A DNA stretch of 64,000 nucleotides, taken from contig CACBLI010000002.1 in the NCBI GenBank assembly GCA_902540235.1, positions 1 through 64,000 on the forward strand. The letters run 5' to 3'. Source of the stretch: an uncultured Pelagibacteraceae bacterium (GTDB lineage Bacteria > Pseudomonadota > Alphaproteobacteria > Pelagibacterales > Pelagibacteraceae). Positions 41,470 to 50,307 of this stretch are shown one piece after another (positions within the stretch are counted from its first letter, which is position 1; each line of letters starts with the position of its first letter). Made by a program: the position numbers and the translations under genes. The notes beneath the pieces were generated by a model. The model had not been told where the DNA came from and did not search any database. It saw nothing but the letters and a program-made list of their open reading frames with translations.

Positions 41470-42489
41470 ATGTCACTTCAACTAATTGATTTTACAAAAG
41501 TTGTCAATGATGAGCAGGTATATGAGCATGTGATGGCTAATTATGACCAATTAGGAAAAGATTGGATCGCACATCAATGGAAATGGATGAATGCAGTTTA
41601 TCAAGCATTTAAAGATCATTATAAATATTTGATTATTATTTCTTTGGTCGAAAAAACCTTACAGTTTTACGATCAAATGAATATAAAATTAACCTATGAT
41701 CAATTTTACTCAAAATCTTATCTCCAGATTGATAAATTTAACATCTCGGAATTATGTGAAAAACTTCAATTACCAAAAGAGACGGTTAGACGTAAAGTTT
41801 TAGAACTAGAAAAAATTGGAGTTCTAAAAAGATTAAAAAAACAAATAATAATTGATCGAAATACTTTTTCTTTTATTAAGCCTGAAAATCAAATGAAATA
41901 TACATCTAAATATATTCTTTTAGTGTCAGAAATTCTTAGTAAACAAAAACTTTACTCAAAGAAACTCGACACCAAATATATTGAAAATATTCTTAAAAAA
42001 AACTTTTCTTTAACCTGGCGATGGTTTTATAAAATGCAAATACCCACTGTAATAGGGTACCACGAAATGTTTGAGGATTTGACGACGTTTCATATTTGGG
42101 GAACTGTTTGCATGAATCAGGCTTTTAACTACAGTAAAATTTTTGAAGATAAAAATAAAAGTAAAAAAAATTCACTTAATTATATAAATTTTCATAAAGA
42201 AGTTGCTAAAAATTATTTAGATTATAACACTCAATTAATTAAAGGAAAAAAAATTATTTCAAATGGGGTTAGTGCTATGTCTATCTCCGATATGACTAAT
42301 ATTCCAAGAGCAACGGTAATTAGAAAATGTAAATTTTTAATTAAAACAAATTATTTAAAATTAAATGATAAAAAACATTATGTTCTTTCTGCATTTAATA
42401 TTAAAAGAGTTCTTCCTCATCAAAAAGTTATCTTCAAAGATAAAGCCAAATTTTTAAGAAAAATCCTTAATCTCTGTATGATCTCATAA
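41470..42489 (+). CDS. Regulator with two winged-helix segments
   Basis: A 339-residue protein from the ATG at 41470 (MSLQLIDFTK); an upstream ATG at 41410 would add 20 residues but lies before a good promoter. The first helix-turn-helix is FNISELCEKLQLPKETVRRKVLELEKIGVLKRL (about residues 90-122). A second similar unit near the C terminus is AMSISDMTNIPRATVIRKCKFLIKTNYLKL. Between them is a Lys/Phe/Trp-rich helical region (SLTWRWFYKMQIPTVIGYHEMF). Two MarR/IclR-like winged helices in one chain suggest a DNA-binding regulator that contacts two sites. No known family is recognised. It faces the two small membrane protein genes. Confidence 0.68.
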   Translation: MSLQLIDFTKVVNDEQVYEHVMANYDQLGKDWIAHQWKWMNAVYQAFKDHYKYLIIISLVEKTLQFYDQMNIKLTYDQFYSKSYLQIDKFNISELCEKLQLPKETVRRKVLELEKIGVLKRLKKQIIIDRNTFSFIKPENQMKYTSKYILLVSEILSKQKLYSKKLDTKYIENILKKNFSLTWRWFYKMQIPTVIGYHEMFEDLTTFHIWGTVCMNQAFNYSKIFEDKNKSKKNSLNYINFHKEVAKNYLDYNTQLIKGKKIISNGVSAMSISDMTNIPRATVIRKCKFLIKTNYLKLNDKKHYVLSAFNIKRVLPHQKVIFKDKAKFLRKILNLCMIS

Positions 42490-42535
42490 TTTACTTTAAT
42501 TAGAAAAAATTTTATATAAACTATTCAAGAGATAC

Positions 42536-43384
42536 ATGGAGATAGTAACTAAAATAGCGCCAATAGCGCTTGCACTGATAATGTTAGGTCTTGGATTAGG
42601 GCTTACTATTAAAGATTTTACGAGAGTGCTTACTAATCCTAAAGATTTTTCGGTTGGTATCGTTTGTCAATTAATTCTTTTACCAATTGTTGCTTATATC
42701 ATAATTATGGTTTTAAGAATTCCAACTGACATAGCCTTGGGTTTAATGATCATAGCTTCAGCTCCGGGAGGTGTAACTTCAAACGTTTTAACAAAATTTG
42801 CAAATGGAGATGTAGCATTATCAATATCACTCACAGCAGTTGGAAGTTTAATTAGTATAATTTCGGTACCATTCATTGTTTTCACTTCTGCTGATTTGCT
42901 AAATGTTACCGAAATGTCCAAAGAAATTACAATGACGGGAATAGCAATTAAGATGGCATTAGTGGTAACAGTTCCCGTAATTTTTGGAATGATTATTAGA
43001 TCCTTTGCAAATAATTTCATTTTTTCAAATTTAAAAATGATTAATAAGATTACTGGATTATTATTTTTAATAGTTTTTATTGCGGTTTGGGTCGAAGAAA
43101 GAGAAAATATCTTTAGTTATTTGGCACAAGCTGGCACTGCAGTCTTGACCCTAAATATAATAATGATGATTTTAGCGTTTTATATTGCTAAATTTTTTGC
43201 ATCAGGAATACCACAAAAGAAGTGTATATCCTTAGAATGTGGTTTACAAAATGGAACATTAGCTGTTTTTGTTGCTACGCAAATTTTTGATAATACAGCC
43301 TATGTTGTGCCGACAGCTGCTTATGCACTTATTATGTATATAACTGGTTTTATCTTTATTTATCTATTGAGAGATAAAAATTAA
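42536..43384 (+). CDS. Bile acid:sodium symporter (BASS)-family transporter
   Basis: A 282-residue inner-membrane protein with nine or ten spans. LALIMLGLGLGLTIKDF at the start and the sodium-site segment MIIASAPGGVTSNVLTKFANGDVALSISLTAVGS (about residues 72-105) are typical. LECGLQNGTLAVFVATQIF, the second crossover motif, lies near residue 235. Bacterial members carry bile acids, pyruvate-like acids or other organic anions with sodium. It converges with the DMGDH-like gene, overlapping by 4 bases. The substrate is unknown. Confidence 0.87.
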   Translation: MEIVTKIAPIALALIMLGLGLGLTIKDFTRVLTNPKDFSVGIVCQLILLPIVAYIIIMVLRIPTDIALGLMIIASAPGGVTSNVLTKFANGDVALSISLTAVGSLISIISVPFIVFTSADLLNVTEMSKEITMTGIAIKMALVVTVPVIFGMIIRSFANNFIFSNLKMINKITGLLFLIVFIAVWVEERENIFSYLAQAGTAVLTLNIIMMILAFYIAKFFASGIPQKKCISLECGLQNGTLAVFVATQIFDNTAYVVPTAAYALIMYITGFIFIYLLRDKN

Positions 43385-45825
43385 TTACTCTTAAAATTAG
43401 TCTGCTTTAATGGCTCGTTAATCATTTCAATTTCATATTTCTTTTTTTCAACTTCAATAAATAATTCACTATTTTTTAGTTGCTCATTAGAAAAATCATT
43501 ACTTATGTAACCGAAGGTAAGATTTTTTTTAAAGTTAAATGAATAATTACCTGAAGTTGATTTACCAATTATTTGATCTTTTAAATAAATGGGTTCGTCA
43601 TGAAGTAATAATGGCTCACCAGGTTTACTATCTTTTAAAGTAAACATAGCAAATCTTGTTTTAATCTTTTTTTTATCAATTTTTTCTATAGCTCTTTTAC
43701 CTATAAAATCTACATTTTTTTTATTGCTTATTGTAAAAGAAAGGCCTGCTTGATATTGATTTTCCTCAGGTGAAATATCATGACCCCAATGTAAAAAACC
43801 ACTTTCCATTCGCATAATATCCATCGCGTGCATACCACAATTAGAAAGATTAAAATCTTTACCTTTATTAACTATTAATTCATAAATTTTTTTTGCGTCT
43901 TTAACTTCCACATATAGTTCATAGCCAAGCTCTCCAACATAAGATAATCTCTGTATCCAAATTTTAGTATCTTCGATTGAAATAAATTTTGCAGTACTAA
44001 ATCTAAAATTTTCATTGTTAAAATTATCAGTGCTTAATGAATTCATTAAATCTCTGCTTTTAGGTCCAAATAAACCAAAAACACAATAATCATCAGTCAC
44101 ATCCTCTAATTCTATATCTTTATTTAAATGCTTTTTTATGTGATGTTTATCTCTTTCCCTTGTTGCTGCAGAGCTAATTATTCTAAAATGATTTTCATCT
44201 ACCGATACTACTGTTAAATCAGCTTCAATACCTCCATCTGAATTTAACATATGAGTATAGGTACATTTACCAGCATCTTTTTTAATATTTGCAGTACATA
44301 TTTTTTGTAATTCTTGATGTGCTTTATCAGATTTAATTTCAAATTTTGAAAAAGGAGTTAAATCAAATAGCCCAACATTTTTCAGGGTGTTATGTGTTTC
44401 ATATTCTGCTGAGGGATACCAGCTTTGATAATTATAACTGTATTTGTATTCAGCCTTTTCACCATCTAAGGCGAACCACATAGGTCTTTCATATCCACCA
44501 GAAACTCCAAAACAAGCTCCAAAACTTTTTAAATTTTCATGATGAGGGAGCTGTTTTACATTTCTTGAAGTCCGATGTTGTTTAAATGGCCAGTGCATAC
44601 CATACAAATCACCCAAAGACTCAGTAATTCTATTTTTGATAAATCCTAGATCTGAATGAAATTTTTGAAATCTTTTTATATCATAACTAAAAATATCCTC
44701 ATTGATATGTCCTGTCATAAGCCATTCTGCCGTTACTTTACCGACACCTCCTCCACTACCAATTCCGATACTGTTTAATCCACAGCAAACAAAAAAATTT
44801 TTAATCTCTGGAACTTCTCCTAATAACGTATTTGTATCAGGTGTAAAAGATTCCGGACCTGAAAAAAATTTTCTAATACCTGCTTTTTCTAAAATGGGAA
44901 ATCTTTCAATTGCAGAAGCTAAATAGGGTTCAAAATGTTCAAAATTTTCTTGAAACTCACCAAAAGAGAAATCCTCCGGAACTTTATTTGTATCATTCCA
45001 AGCAGGTATGGAATTTCCCTCAAAAATTCCAACTAATATTTTACCGGCATCTTCTTTAATATAAGTTCGATTATCAAAATCTCTAATAACTGGTAAAGTT
45101 TTAGAAAGATTTTCTATTGGCTCCGTAATAATGTAAAAATGCTCAGCAGGATAAAGTGGAATACTTACTCCAGCTTTTTCCCCTATTTGTCTTGACCACA
45201 TGCCTGAGGCTAAAACAATATATTCACAATCAATTTTTTGACCATTAACTTTAACACCTGAGATTTTTCTATCTTTAGTCAAAATTTCCTCTACTGGAGA
45301 TTTTTCAAAAATTTGAGCACCTTCCATTCTTGCACCTTTTGCAAGCATATGAGTAACACCTGATGGATCTGCAGATCCATCATCTGGCATTAAAATTCCA
45401 CCAATTACTTCGTCTGTGTTTATTATTGGATAATCTTTTTTTATTTGATTTTTATCTAAAATTCTTACATCAACATCATAAAGTTGTGCGGTTGTTGCTT
45501 GTCTCTGGAGTTCTTGCCATCTTCCTTTATTTTGTGCTATTGAAAGAGCACCGTTTAGTCTTAAACCTGCAGAATGATCAACTTCTTTCTCAAGTTTTTT
45601 ATATAAGTCTAAAGTGTATTTTCTTATTTTTGTAACTGCAGCTGTTGGACCTAATTGGCTTACAAGACCCGCTGCATGCCAAGTTGTTCCCGACGTTAAC
45701 TGATCTCTTTCTAAAAGAATTGTATCTTTACAACCAAATTTAGCTAAATGATAAGTAACAGAGCAACCTACTACTCCACCTCCTATAACAACTACTTTAG
45801 TGCTACTTGGAAGTTTTTTTTCCAT
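43381..45825 (-). CDS. FAD-dependent dimethylglycine/sarcosine dehydrogenase-like protein with GcvT domain
   Basis: An 814-residue enzyme. The N-terminal DAO-type FAD domain has VVVIGGGVVGCSVTYHLA at residues 11-28 and SGTTWHAAGLVS, whose His is the covalent FAD site in DMGDH/SARDH. The C-terminal half, from about residue 430, is a GcvT/folate-binding domain (ERPMWFALDG, MHAMDIMRMESGFLHWGHD, VDFIGKRAIEK). Such enzymes demethylate dimethylglycine or sarcosine and pass the carbon to tetrahydrofolate, a known SAR11 route for one-carbon supply. It lies 4 bases after alanine dehydrogenase in a minus-strand operon with the aminotransferase, so it may instead act on another N-methyl amine. Confidence 0.9.
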   Translation of the reverse strand: MEKKLPSSTKVVVIGGGVVGCSVTYHLAKFGCKDTILLERDQLTSGTTWHAAGLVSQLGPTAAVTKIRKYTLDLYKKLEKEVDHSAGLRLNGALSIAQNKGRWQELQRQATTAQLYDVDVRILDKNQIKKDYPIINTDEVIGGILMPDDGSADPSGVTHMLAKGARMEGAQIFEKSPVEEILTKDRKISGVKVNGQKIDCEYIVLASGMWSRQIGEKAGVSIPLYPAEHFYIITEPIENLSKTLPVIRDFDNRTYIKEDAGKILVGIFEGNSIPAWNDTNKVPEDFSFGEFQENFEHFEPYLASAIERFPILEKAGIRKFFSGPESFTPDTNTLLGEVPEIKNFFVCCGLNSIGIGSGGGVGKVTAEWLMTGHINEDIFSYDIKRFQKFHSDLGFIKNRITESLGDLYGMHWPFKQHRTSRNVKQLPHHENLKSFGACFGVSGGYERPMWFALDGEKAEYKYSYNYQSWYPSAEYETHNTLKNVGLFDLTPFSKFEIKSDKAHQELQKICTANIKKDAGKCTYTHMLNSDGGIEADLTVVSVDENHFRIISSAATRERDKHHIKKHLNKDIELEDVTDDYCVFGLFGPKSRDLMNSLSTDNFNNENFRFSTAKFISIEDTKIWIQRLSYVGELGYELYVEVKDAKKIYELIVNKGKDFNLSNCGMHAMDIMRMESGFLHWGHDISPEENQYQAGLSFTISNKKNVDFIGKRAIEKIDKKKIKTRFAMFTLKDSKPGEPLLLHDEPIYLKDQIIGKSTSGNYSFNFKKNLTFGYISNDFSNEQLKNSELFIEVEKKKYEIEMINEPLKQTNFKSN

Positions 45826-45829
45826 TTAA

Positions 45830-46948
45830 TTAATTTTTGATTGCTTCTCCTGGTTCAACATATTGATGTCCAAACACATCTGCAACTGCTTTATAGGTCA
45901 CATGTCCCTTATGAACATTTAAGCCAGCTAAAAAATTTTTATCTTCACTTAAAACTTTTTGATAACCTTTGTTTGCTAATTTCACTAGATATGGAAGAGT
46001 AGCTTTGTTTAATGCAAAAGTAGAAGTCCTTGGTACTCCACCAGGCATATTAGCGACACAGTAATGAACAACATCATCTACTATAAATGTTGGGTCACCA
46101 TGAGTAGTTGGTTTACTAGTTTCAACGCATCCCCCTTGATCAATAGCCACATCAACAATTACTGATCCCCTTTTCATTAATTTTAGCATGTCTTTAGTCA
46201 CTAATTTTGGTGCTTCGGCACCTGGAATTAAAACACCGCCAACTAATAAATCTGCCTCTGCTACTAATTTGTTTAAGTCTATTTTATCACTTTGTTCTGG
46301 AATAATTTTATCTCCAAAGATTTGAACTAATTGTTTTAATCTTGCTTCAGATTTATCTACTATATGAACTTTAGCTCTCATACCAGTTGCGATTATTGCA
46401 GCATTTTCACCCACAACGCCTCCACCAAGAATTAACACATTGGCTGGTTCACCACCAGGTGCTCCACCCAATAGTACCCCTCTACCTTTTTGATTTTTTT
46501 CTAAACAATGTGCTCCAGCTTGAACAGACATACGACCCGCAACCGCACTCATTGGTGCTAGTAAAGGCAGTCTTCCATTATCATCCGTTACAGTTTCATA
46601 TGCAATACTAATACTTTTAGATTTAATTAAACCCTCTGTAAGCTCTTTTGCAGCAGCTAAATGAAGATAAGTATATACAATTTGATTTTCTCTAATCATA
46701 TCTACTTCAACTTTTTGGGGCTCTTTAACTTTAACAATTATGTCTGCATCATTAAAAATATCTGATGCTGTATTTGTAATTTTTGCACCTGCTTTTACAT
46801 ATTGATCATTATCAAAACCAGCTTCAAACCCTCCATTATTTTCGACTAAAACTTGATGGCCTTCAGACACAAGAGTTTTCACACTATCAGGAGTTAAACC
46901 AATTCTATTTTCTTGAGGTTTTATTTCTTTAGGTACGCCAATTCTCAT
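45830..46948 (-). CDS. ald: Alanine dehydrogenase
   Basis: Deaminates L-alanine to pyruvate and ammonium with NAD. The 372-residue protein shows MRIGVPKEIKPQENRIGLTP at the start, the active-site lysine/His region (TYLHLAAAKELTEGL), the NAD motif ILGGGVVGENAAIIA and VIVDVAIDQGGCVETSKPTTH. Next to a taurine-pyruvate-type aminotransferase it regenerates pyruvate from the alanine formed and frees ammonium, the standard pairing in bacterial taurine degradation. It lies between the aminotransferase gene (9 bases) and the DMGDH-like gene (4 bases). Confidence 0.95.
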   Translation of the reverse strand: MRIGVPKEIKPQENRIGLTPDSVKTLVSEGHQVLVENNGGFEAGFDNDQYVKAGAKITNTASDIFNDADIIVKVKEPQKVEVDMIRENQIVYTYLHLAAAKELTEGLIKSKSISIAYETVTDDNGRLPLLAPMSAVAGRMSVQAGAHCLEKNQKGRGVLLGGAPGGEPANVLILGGGVVGENAAIIATGMRAKVHIVDKSEARLKQLVQIFGDKIIPEQSDKIDLNKLVAEADLLVGGVLIPGAEAPKLVTKDMLKLMKRGSVIVDVAIDQGGCVETSKPTTHGDPTFIVDDVVHYCVANMPGGVPRTSTFALNKATLPYLVKLANKGYQKVLSEDKNFLAGLNVHKGHVTYKAVADVFGHQYVEPGEAIKN

Positions 46949-46957
46949 TAACGAATT

Positions 46958-48304
46958 TTAATTTTTTTTACTTTTCGAGTAATTAGTAATCCCAGTTCGA
47001 AGTTTTTCAATAATTTCGTCTATATGTTTTTTTTCACAAATAAACATTGGTGCAATAATCAAACAATCTCCTGTAGCTTTAAAATTTACACCTGCGTCGT
47101 AGCAATGTTTAAAAGTTGCCAAACCTGCTTTACCAGGTCGCCCATCGGTTTTTATATCTATTCCACCCATCATTCCATATCCTCTTATATTGTCCACTAC
47201 ATCAATATCTTGCAGAGAAAATAAACCTTCCTGAAAATATGGAGCTAGTTCTTTAGCTCTATTAAAAATGTCTTCTTTTTCAAAAATATCTTGTACAGCT
47301 AATGCTGCTGCTACTGAAACAGGTATTCCTGAATAAGTATATCCATGGAATAATTCTATTGCACCTTTTGGAGAATTATCCATCACTGCATCATAAATTT
47401 CCTCTTTACAAGCAACCACACCAAATGGAACAATACCATTAGTCGTTGCTTTAGCCATTGTCATTATATCTGGTGTTACACCAAATTCTTGAGCTCCAAA
47501 TGCTGAACCAGTTCTTCCCCAGCCGGTAATTACCTCATCAAAAATTAAAAGTATTTTATGTTTATCACAAAGTTCTCTTAATCTTTGTAAATATCCAACT
47601 GGCGGAACCAAAGTTCCTGTTGAACCAGCGATAGGTTCAACAATACAAGCTGCAATATTTTCTGAACCGAAATTTGTACAAATTCTTTCTAAATCGTCTG
47701 CGATCTCAGCTCCTGTTTCAGGTTGGCCAGATATAAATTTATGTTCATCTAAATGTGTGTGTCTCATGTGAACAACGCCTGGCATTAGAACGCTTGCGTA
47801 AGCTTTAACATTATTGATCATTCCACCAACAGACGTAGCTCCTATATTCATCCCATGATAAGCACGTTCTCTTCCAACAAACCTAAATCTTTGTCCCTCA
47901 CCTCTAGCCTTATGATATGCAATACTGATCTTAATCGCCGTTTCAACTGCAGTTGAGCCACAAATTGTATAAAAAATTTTATTTAAATTTCCTGGAGTAT
48001 GTTTTGAAATTCTTGTTGCTAATTCAAATGAACCACCAAATCCTTGTTGAAATGGTTGGCAATAATCCAGGGTATTTAATTGATTTGTTATTGCCTCTAT
48101 AATTTCTTTTCTACCATGTCCTAATGGATTACAAAATAATCCAGAGCTCGCATCAATTTGTGTTTTGCCATGATGATTTTTTAGATAAACTCCTTTAGCT
48201 TCAACTATCAACTTTGGATTTTCCTTAAAATCTTTGTTAGAGGTAAAAGGCATCCAATGCTCGTTTAGTGAGTTAGGGACTGCTGTTCTTTTTTCTGAGC
48301 TCAT
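46958..48304 (-). CDS. Class III aminotransferase, probable taurine-pyruvate type
   Basis: A 448-residue PLP enzyme. The internal-aldimine lysine is in TMAKATTNGIVPFG (about residue 279), the cofactor Asp in LLIFDEVITGWGRTG, and CGSTAVETAIKIS and YHGMNIGATSVGG are class III markers. The start NEHWMPFT and the active-site LFCNPLGHGR occur in beta-alanine, taurine and omega-amino acid:pyruvate transaminases. Taurine (to sulfoacetaldehyde) is the likely amine donor because the tauABC-type genes lie divergently next door and alanine dehydrogenase follows. Beta-alanine or GABA is possible from sequence alone. No sulfoacetaldehyde acetyltransferase gene (xsc) is in the window. Confidence 0.85.
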   Translation of the reverse strand: MSSEKRTAVPNSLNEHWMPFTSNKDFKENPKLIVEAKGVYLKNHHGKTQIDASSGLFCNPLGHGRKEIIEAITNQLNTLDYCQPFQQGFGGSFELATRISKHTPGNLNKIFYTICGSTAVETAIKISIAYHKARGEGQRFRFVGRERAYHGMNIGATSVGGMINNVKAYASVLMPGVVHMRHTHLDEHKFISGQPETGAEIADDLERICTNFGSENIAACIVEPIAGSTGTLVPPVGYLQRLRELCDKHKILLIFDEVITGWGRTGSAFGAQEFGVTPDIMTMAKATTNGIVPFGVVACKEEIYDAVMDNSPKGAIELFHGYTYSGIPVSVAAALAVQDIFEKEDIFNRAKELAPYFQEGLFSLQDIDVVDNIRGYGMMGGIDIKTDGRPGKAGLATFKHCYDAGVNFKATGDCLIIAPMFICEKKHIDEIIEKLRTGITNYSKSKKN

Positions 48305-48377
48305 AAATAAATTTTAAAAATGTTTAATATCAAATCCTTAGACTAATTAAGTAAAATTAACCACCAAAATAATTGTC

Positions 48378-48392
48378 ACAACTTAAAGTTGT
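48378..48392. promoter_or_regulatory. Palindrome in the taurine-cluster divergent promoter region
   Basis: ACAACTT-A-AAGTTGT is a perfect inverted repeat with 7-base arms between the aminotransferase and tauA start codons (176-base gap). Its position 73 bases before one start and 88 before the other suits an operator for a dimeric regulator controlling both directions. The regulator is not in the window. Confidence 0.45.
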
Positions 48393-48480
48393 AAGACTAT
48401 TATGACCATTTTTTTGTTTTACATCTAGGTAAAATTCATCTTAAATTTGAAACATATAAATAAACAAGGAAGAGGAATAA

Positions 48481-49422
48481 ATGAAAAAAATAATAAGTTT
48501 TATTCTTGGATGTTTTGTAGCTCTTAATCTTTCAATGTCAGTTGCTAATTCAGCAGCTAATGAAGTAAGGGTTGCTTACTTTCTAGAATGGCCAAGTCCA
48601 AACTTAGAGGATATGCAAAAAAAAGCATTTGCTAAAGCACTTGGTGTTCCGGTTAAATGGACAAATTTCACAAATGGTGGTGCAATGACTGATGCAATGT
48701 TAGCAGGAGATATAGATATTTCTTACTCACAAGGATTAGTCCCATTTATTAATGCGGTTAAATCTAAAGCGCCAATTAAATTAGTTGATATTGCTATGGA
48801 ATACGGAATGGGAGGAACAACTTGTGTTACTTCTAACGCTTCTGGAATTACAAAAGCGAATGCAACAGAATTAGAGGGTAAAAAAGTTGCTGTTCCACTA
48901 GGTACAATGGCTGAATACGTTTTTGATGAAAGTATGAAAGTTGTTGGAGCAGACAGAAAAAAAATGGATATCATTCAAATGGACCCAGAAGAAGGAGCTG
49001 CTGCATTAGTTAGTGGTGATGTTGTAATGGCATGTTTGTTTGGTGGTAACTCTATCAAAGCTGCAACTGCTGTAGGATCAAGATTACTTACAGTTCAAGA
49101 AGCAAGAGATGCTGGTATCCTAGGTATTGATATTACTTCAGTGACTACAAAATTTATGAAGGAAAACCCTGGAATGCTTAGAACTTTTATAGAAGTAACT
49201 CATGAGGCTAATGCTAGATATAAAGCTGGTAAATCTGACATGAATGCAATGTCAAAAGCTTCTGAAATGAAAGTTGCTGATATGAAAGAAACTTTAAGTG
49301 GCTTTAAATTTCTATCACCAGAGGAGACTAAACAGTCTATGGAAAGTGGAAATCTTAAGGCGTTCCTAGATGGTATGGGAACTCCAAGAGGAAATGTAGA
49401 CACTAGTTTCTTACCTTTATAA
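48481..49422 (+). CDS. tauA: Taurine-type ABC transporter substrate-binding protein
   Basis: A 313-residue periplasmic protein. The signal peptide ends near residue 25 (ANSAANE). The mature part begins VRVAYFLEWPSPNLEDMQ, with MLAGDIDISYSQGLVPFINAV and KVAVPLGTMAEYVFDESM (about residue 140), matching the NMT1/TauA family. The following ATPase and permease and the divergent taurine-type aminotransferase support taurine or a close sulfonate as ligand. GGAAGAGGAATAA precedes the ATG, a strong ribosome site. A terminator-like hairpin directly after the gene should raise its level relative to tauB and tauC. Confidence 0.88.
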   Translation: MKKIISFILGCFVALNLSMSVANSAANEVRVAYFLEWPSPNLEDMQKKAFAKALGVPVKWTNFTNGGAMTDAMLAGDIDISYSQGLVPFINAVKSKAPIKLVDIAMEYGMGGTTCVTSNASGITKANATELEGKKVAVPLGTMAEYVFDESMKVVGADRKKMDIIQMDPEEGAAALVSGDVVMACLFGGNSIKAATAVGSRLLTVQEARDAGILGIDITSVTTKFMKENPGMLRTFIEVTHEANARYKAGKSDMNAMSKASEMKVADMKETLSGFKFLSPEETKQSMESGNLKAFLDGMGTPRGNVDTSFLPL

Positions 49423-49444
49423 TTTAAAGGTAATTTAAATTTTA

Positions 49445-49482
49445 ATAGGCGCCAATTGTAATAAATTGGTGCCTATTTTTTT
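49445..49482 (+). terminator. Attenuator hairpin between tauA and tauB
   Basis: ATAGGCGCCAATT pairs with AATTGGTGCCTAT (13 bp with one G-U pair, 6-base loop) and runs into seven T residues. It is a complete intrinsic terminator located about 28 bases before the tauB start, so read-through sets the dose of the membrane components. Confidence 0.85.
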
Positions 49483-49509
49483 ACAAAAAATTCAAATATA
49501 AAGAATTTT

Positions 49510-50307
49510 ATGAGTGATTTAGTTTCTCAAAATCTCAATATGATTTTTAAAACTCCTAAAGGAGAAACAGTTCACGCTTTAAAAGATTTAAATTTTACTC
49601 TTAAAAAAGGAGAATTGCTTACTGTTCTTGGTCCTTCTGGTTGTGGAAAAACAACTTTATTAAACATAACTGCAGGATTTATAAGACCAACTTCCGGAAA
49701 TATAACTCTTAATAATAAAGAAATAGATGGCCCTGGAGTTGAAAGAGGAATGGTTTTTCAACAAGGAGCTTTATTCGAATGGTTGACTGTCGCTGAAAAT
49801 GTCAACTTTGGATTAAGAATGAAAAATGAAGATCCAATTAAAACTCAAAAAAAAGTTGATGAATGGTTAGAAATAGTTGGATTAAAAGGATTTGGTAACA
49901 CTCCAACTTATCAATTATCTGGAGGTATGCAACAAAGGGTAGCTCTTGCAAGATGTTTAATTAATGATCCAGATTTAATTTTAATGGATGAGCCTCTTGG
50001 TGCACTAGATGCATTAACAAGAGAGAAAATGCAATCTTTAGTATTAAAAATTTGGAAAGAGACAGGAAAAACAATTATCTTAATTACTCACTCTGTTGAA
50101 GAGGCTTTGTTGCTGGGTGAAAGATTATATGTAATGGCTCCAAGACCAGGAAGAATACATAAAGAATACAATCTCCCATTTGCATCGATGGGATTAAAAG
50201 AGGATTTACGAGAGATTAAAAAAAATAAAGAATTTTCTGAAAAAAGAGAAGAGATACTGGAAATGATCTGGAATATGGAAGAAGAAATCATGGGGAAAGA
50301 TAATTAA
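49510..50307 (+). CDS. tauB: Taurine-type ABC transporter ATP-binding protein
   Basis: A 265-residue ABC ATPase. Walker A GPSGCGKTT lies at about residue 42, the Q-loop is in FQQGALFEWLTV, the signature YQLSGGMQQRVALARCL near residue 137, and Walker B LILMDEPLGALD. The H-loop His is in LITHSVEEALLLG. The segment VMAPRPGRI is typical of the nitrate/sulfonate/taurine subfamily. It overlaps nothing and abuts tauC without a gap (stop to start). Drives uptake through the oversized permease downstream. Confidence 0.93.
   Translation: MSDLVSQNLNMIFKTPKGETVHALKDLNFTLKKGELLTVLGPSGCGKTTLLNITAGFIRPTSGNITLNNKEIDGPGVERGMVFQQGALFEWLTVAENVNFGLRMKNEDPIKTQKKVDEWLEIVGLKGFGNTPTYQLSGGMQQRVALARCLINDPDLILMDEPLGALDALTREKMQSLVLKIWKETGKTIILITHSVEEALLLGERLYVMAPRPGRIHKEYNLPFASMGLKEDLREIKKNKEFSEKREEILEMIWNMEEEIMGKDN

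Noticed and set aside
48305-48480. Riboswitch (for example glycine, SAM or glnA type) in front of tauA or elsewhere in intergenic regions
   Set aside because: I looked for the conserved cores of known SAR11 riboswitches in the longer gaps (1417-1551, 9969-10183, 48305-48480, 58688-58833) and saw none; only simple dyads are present.
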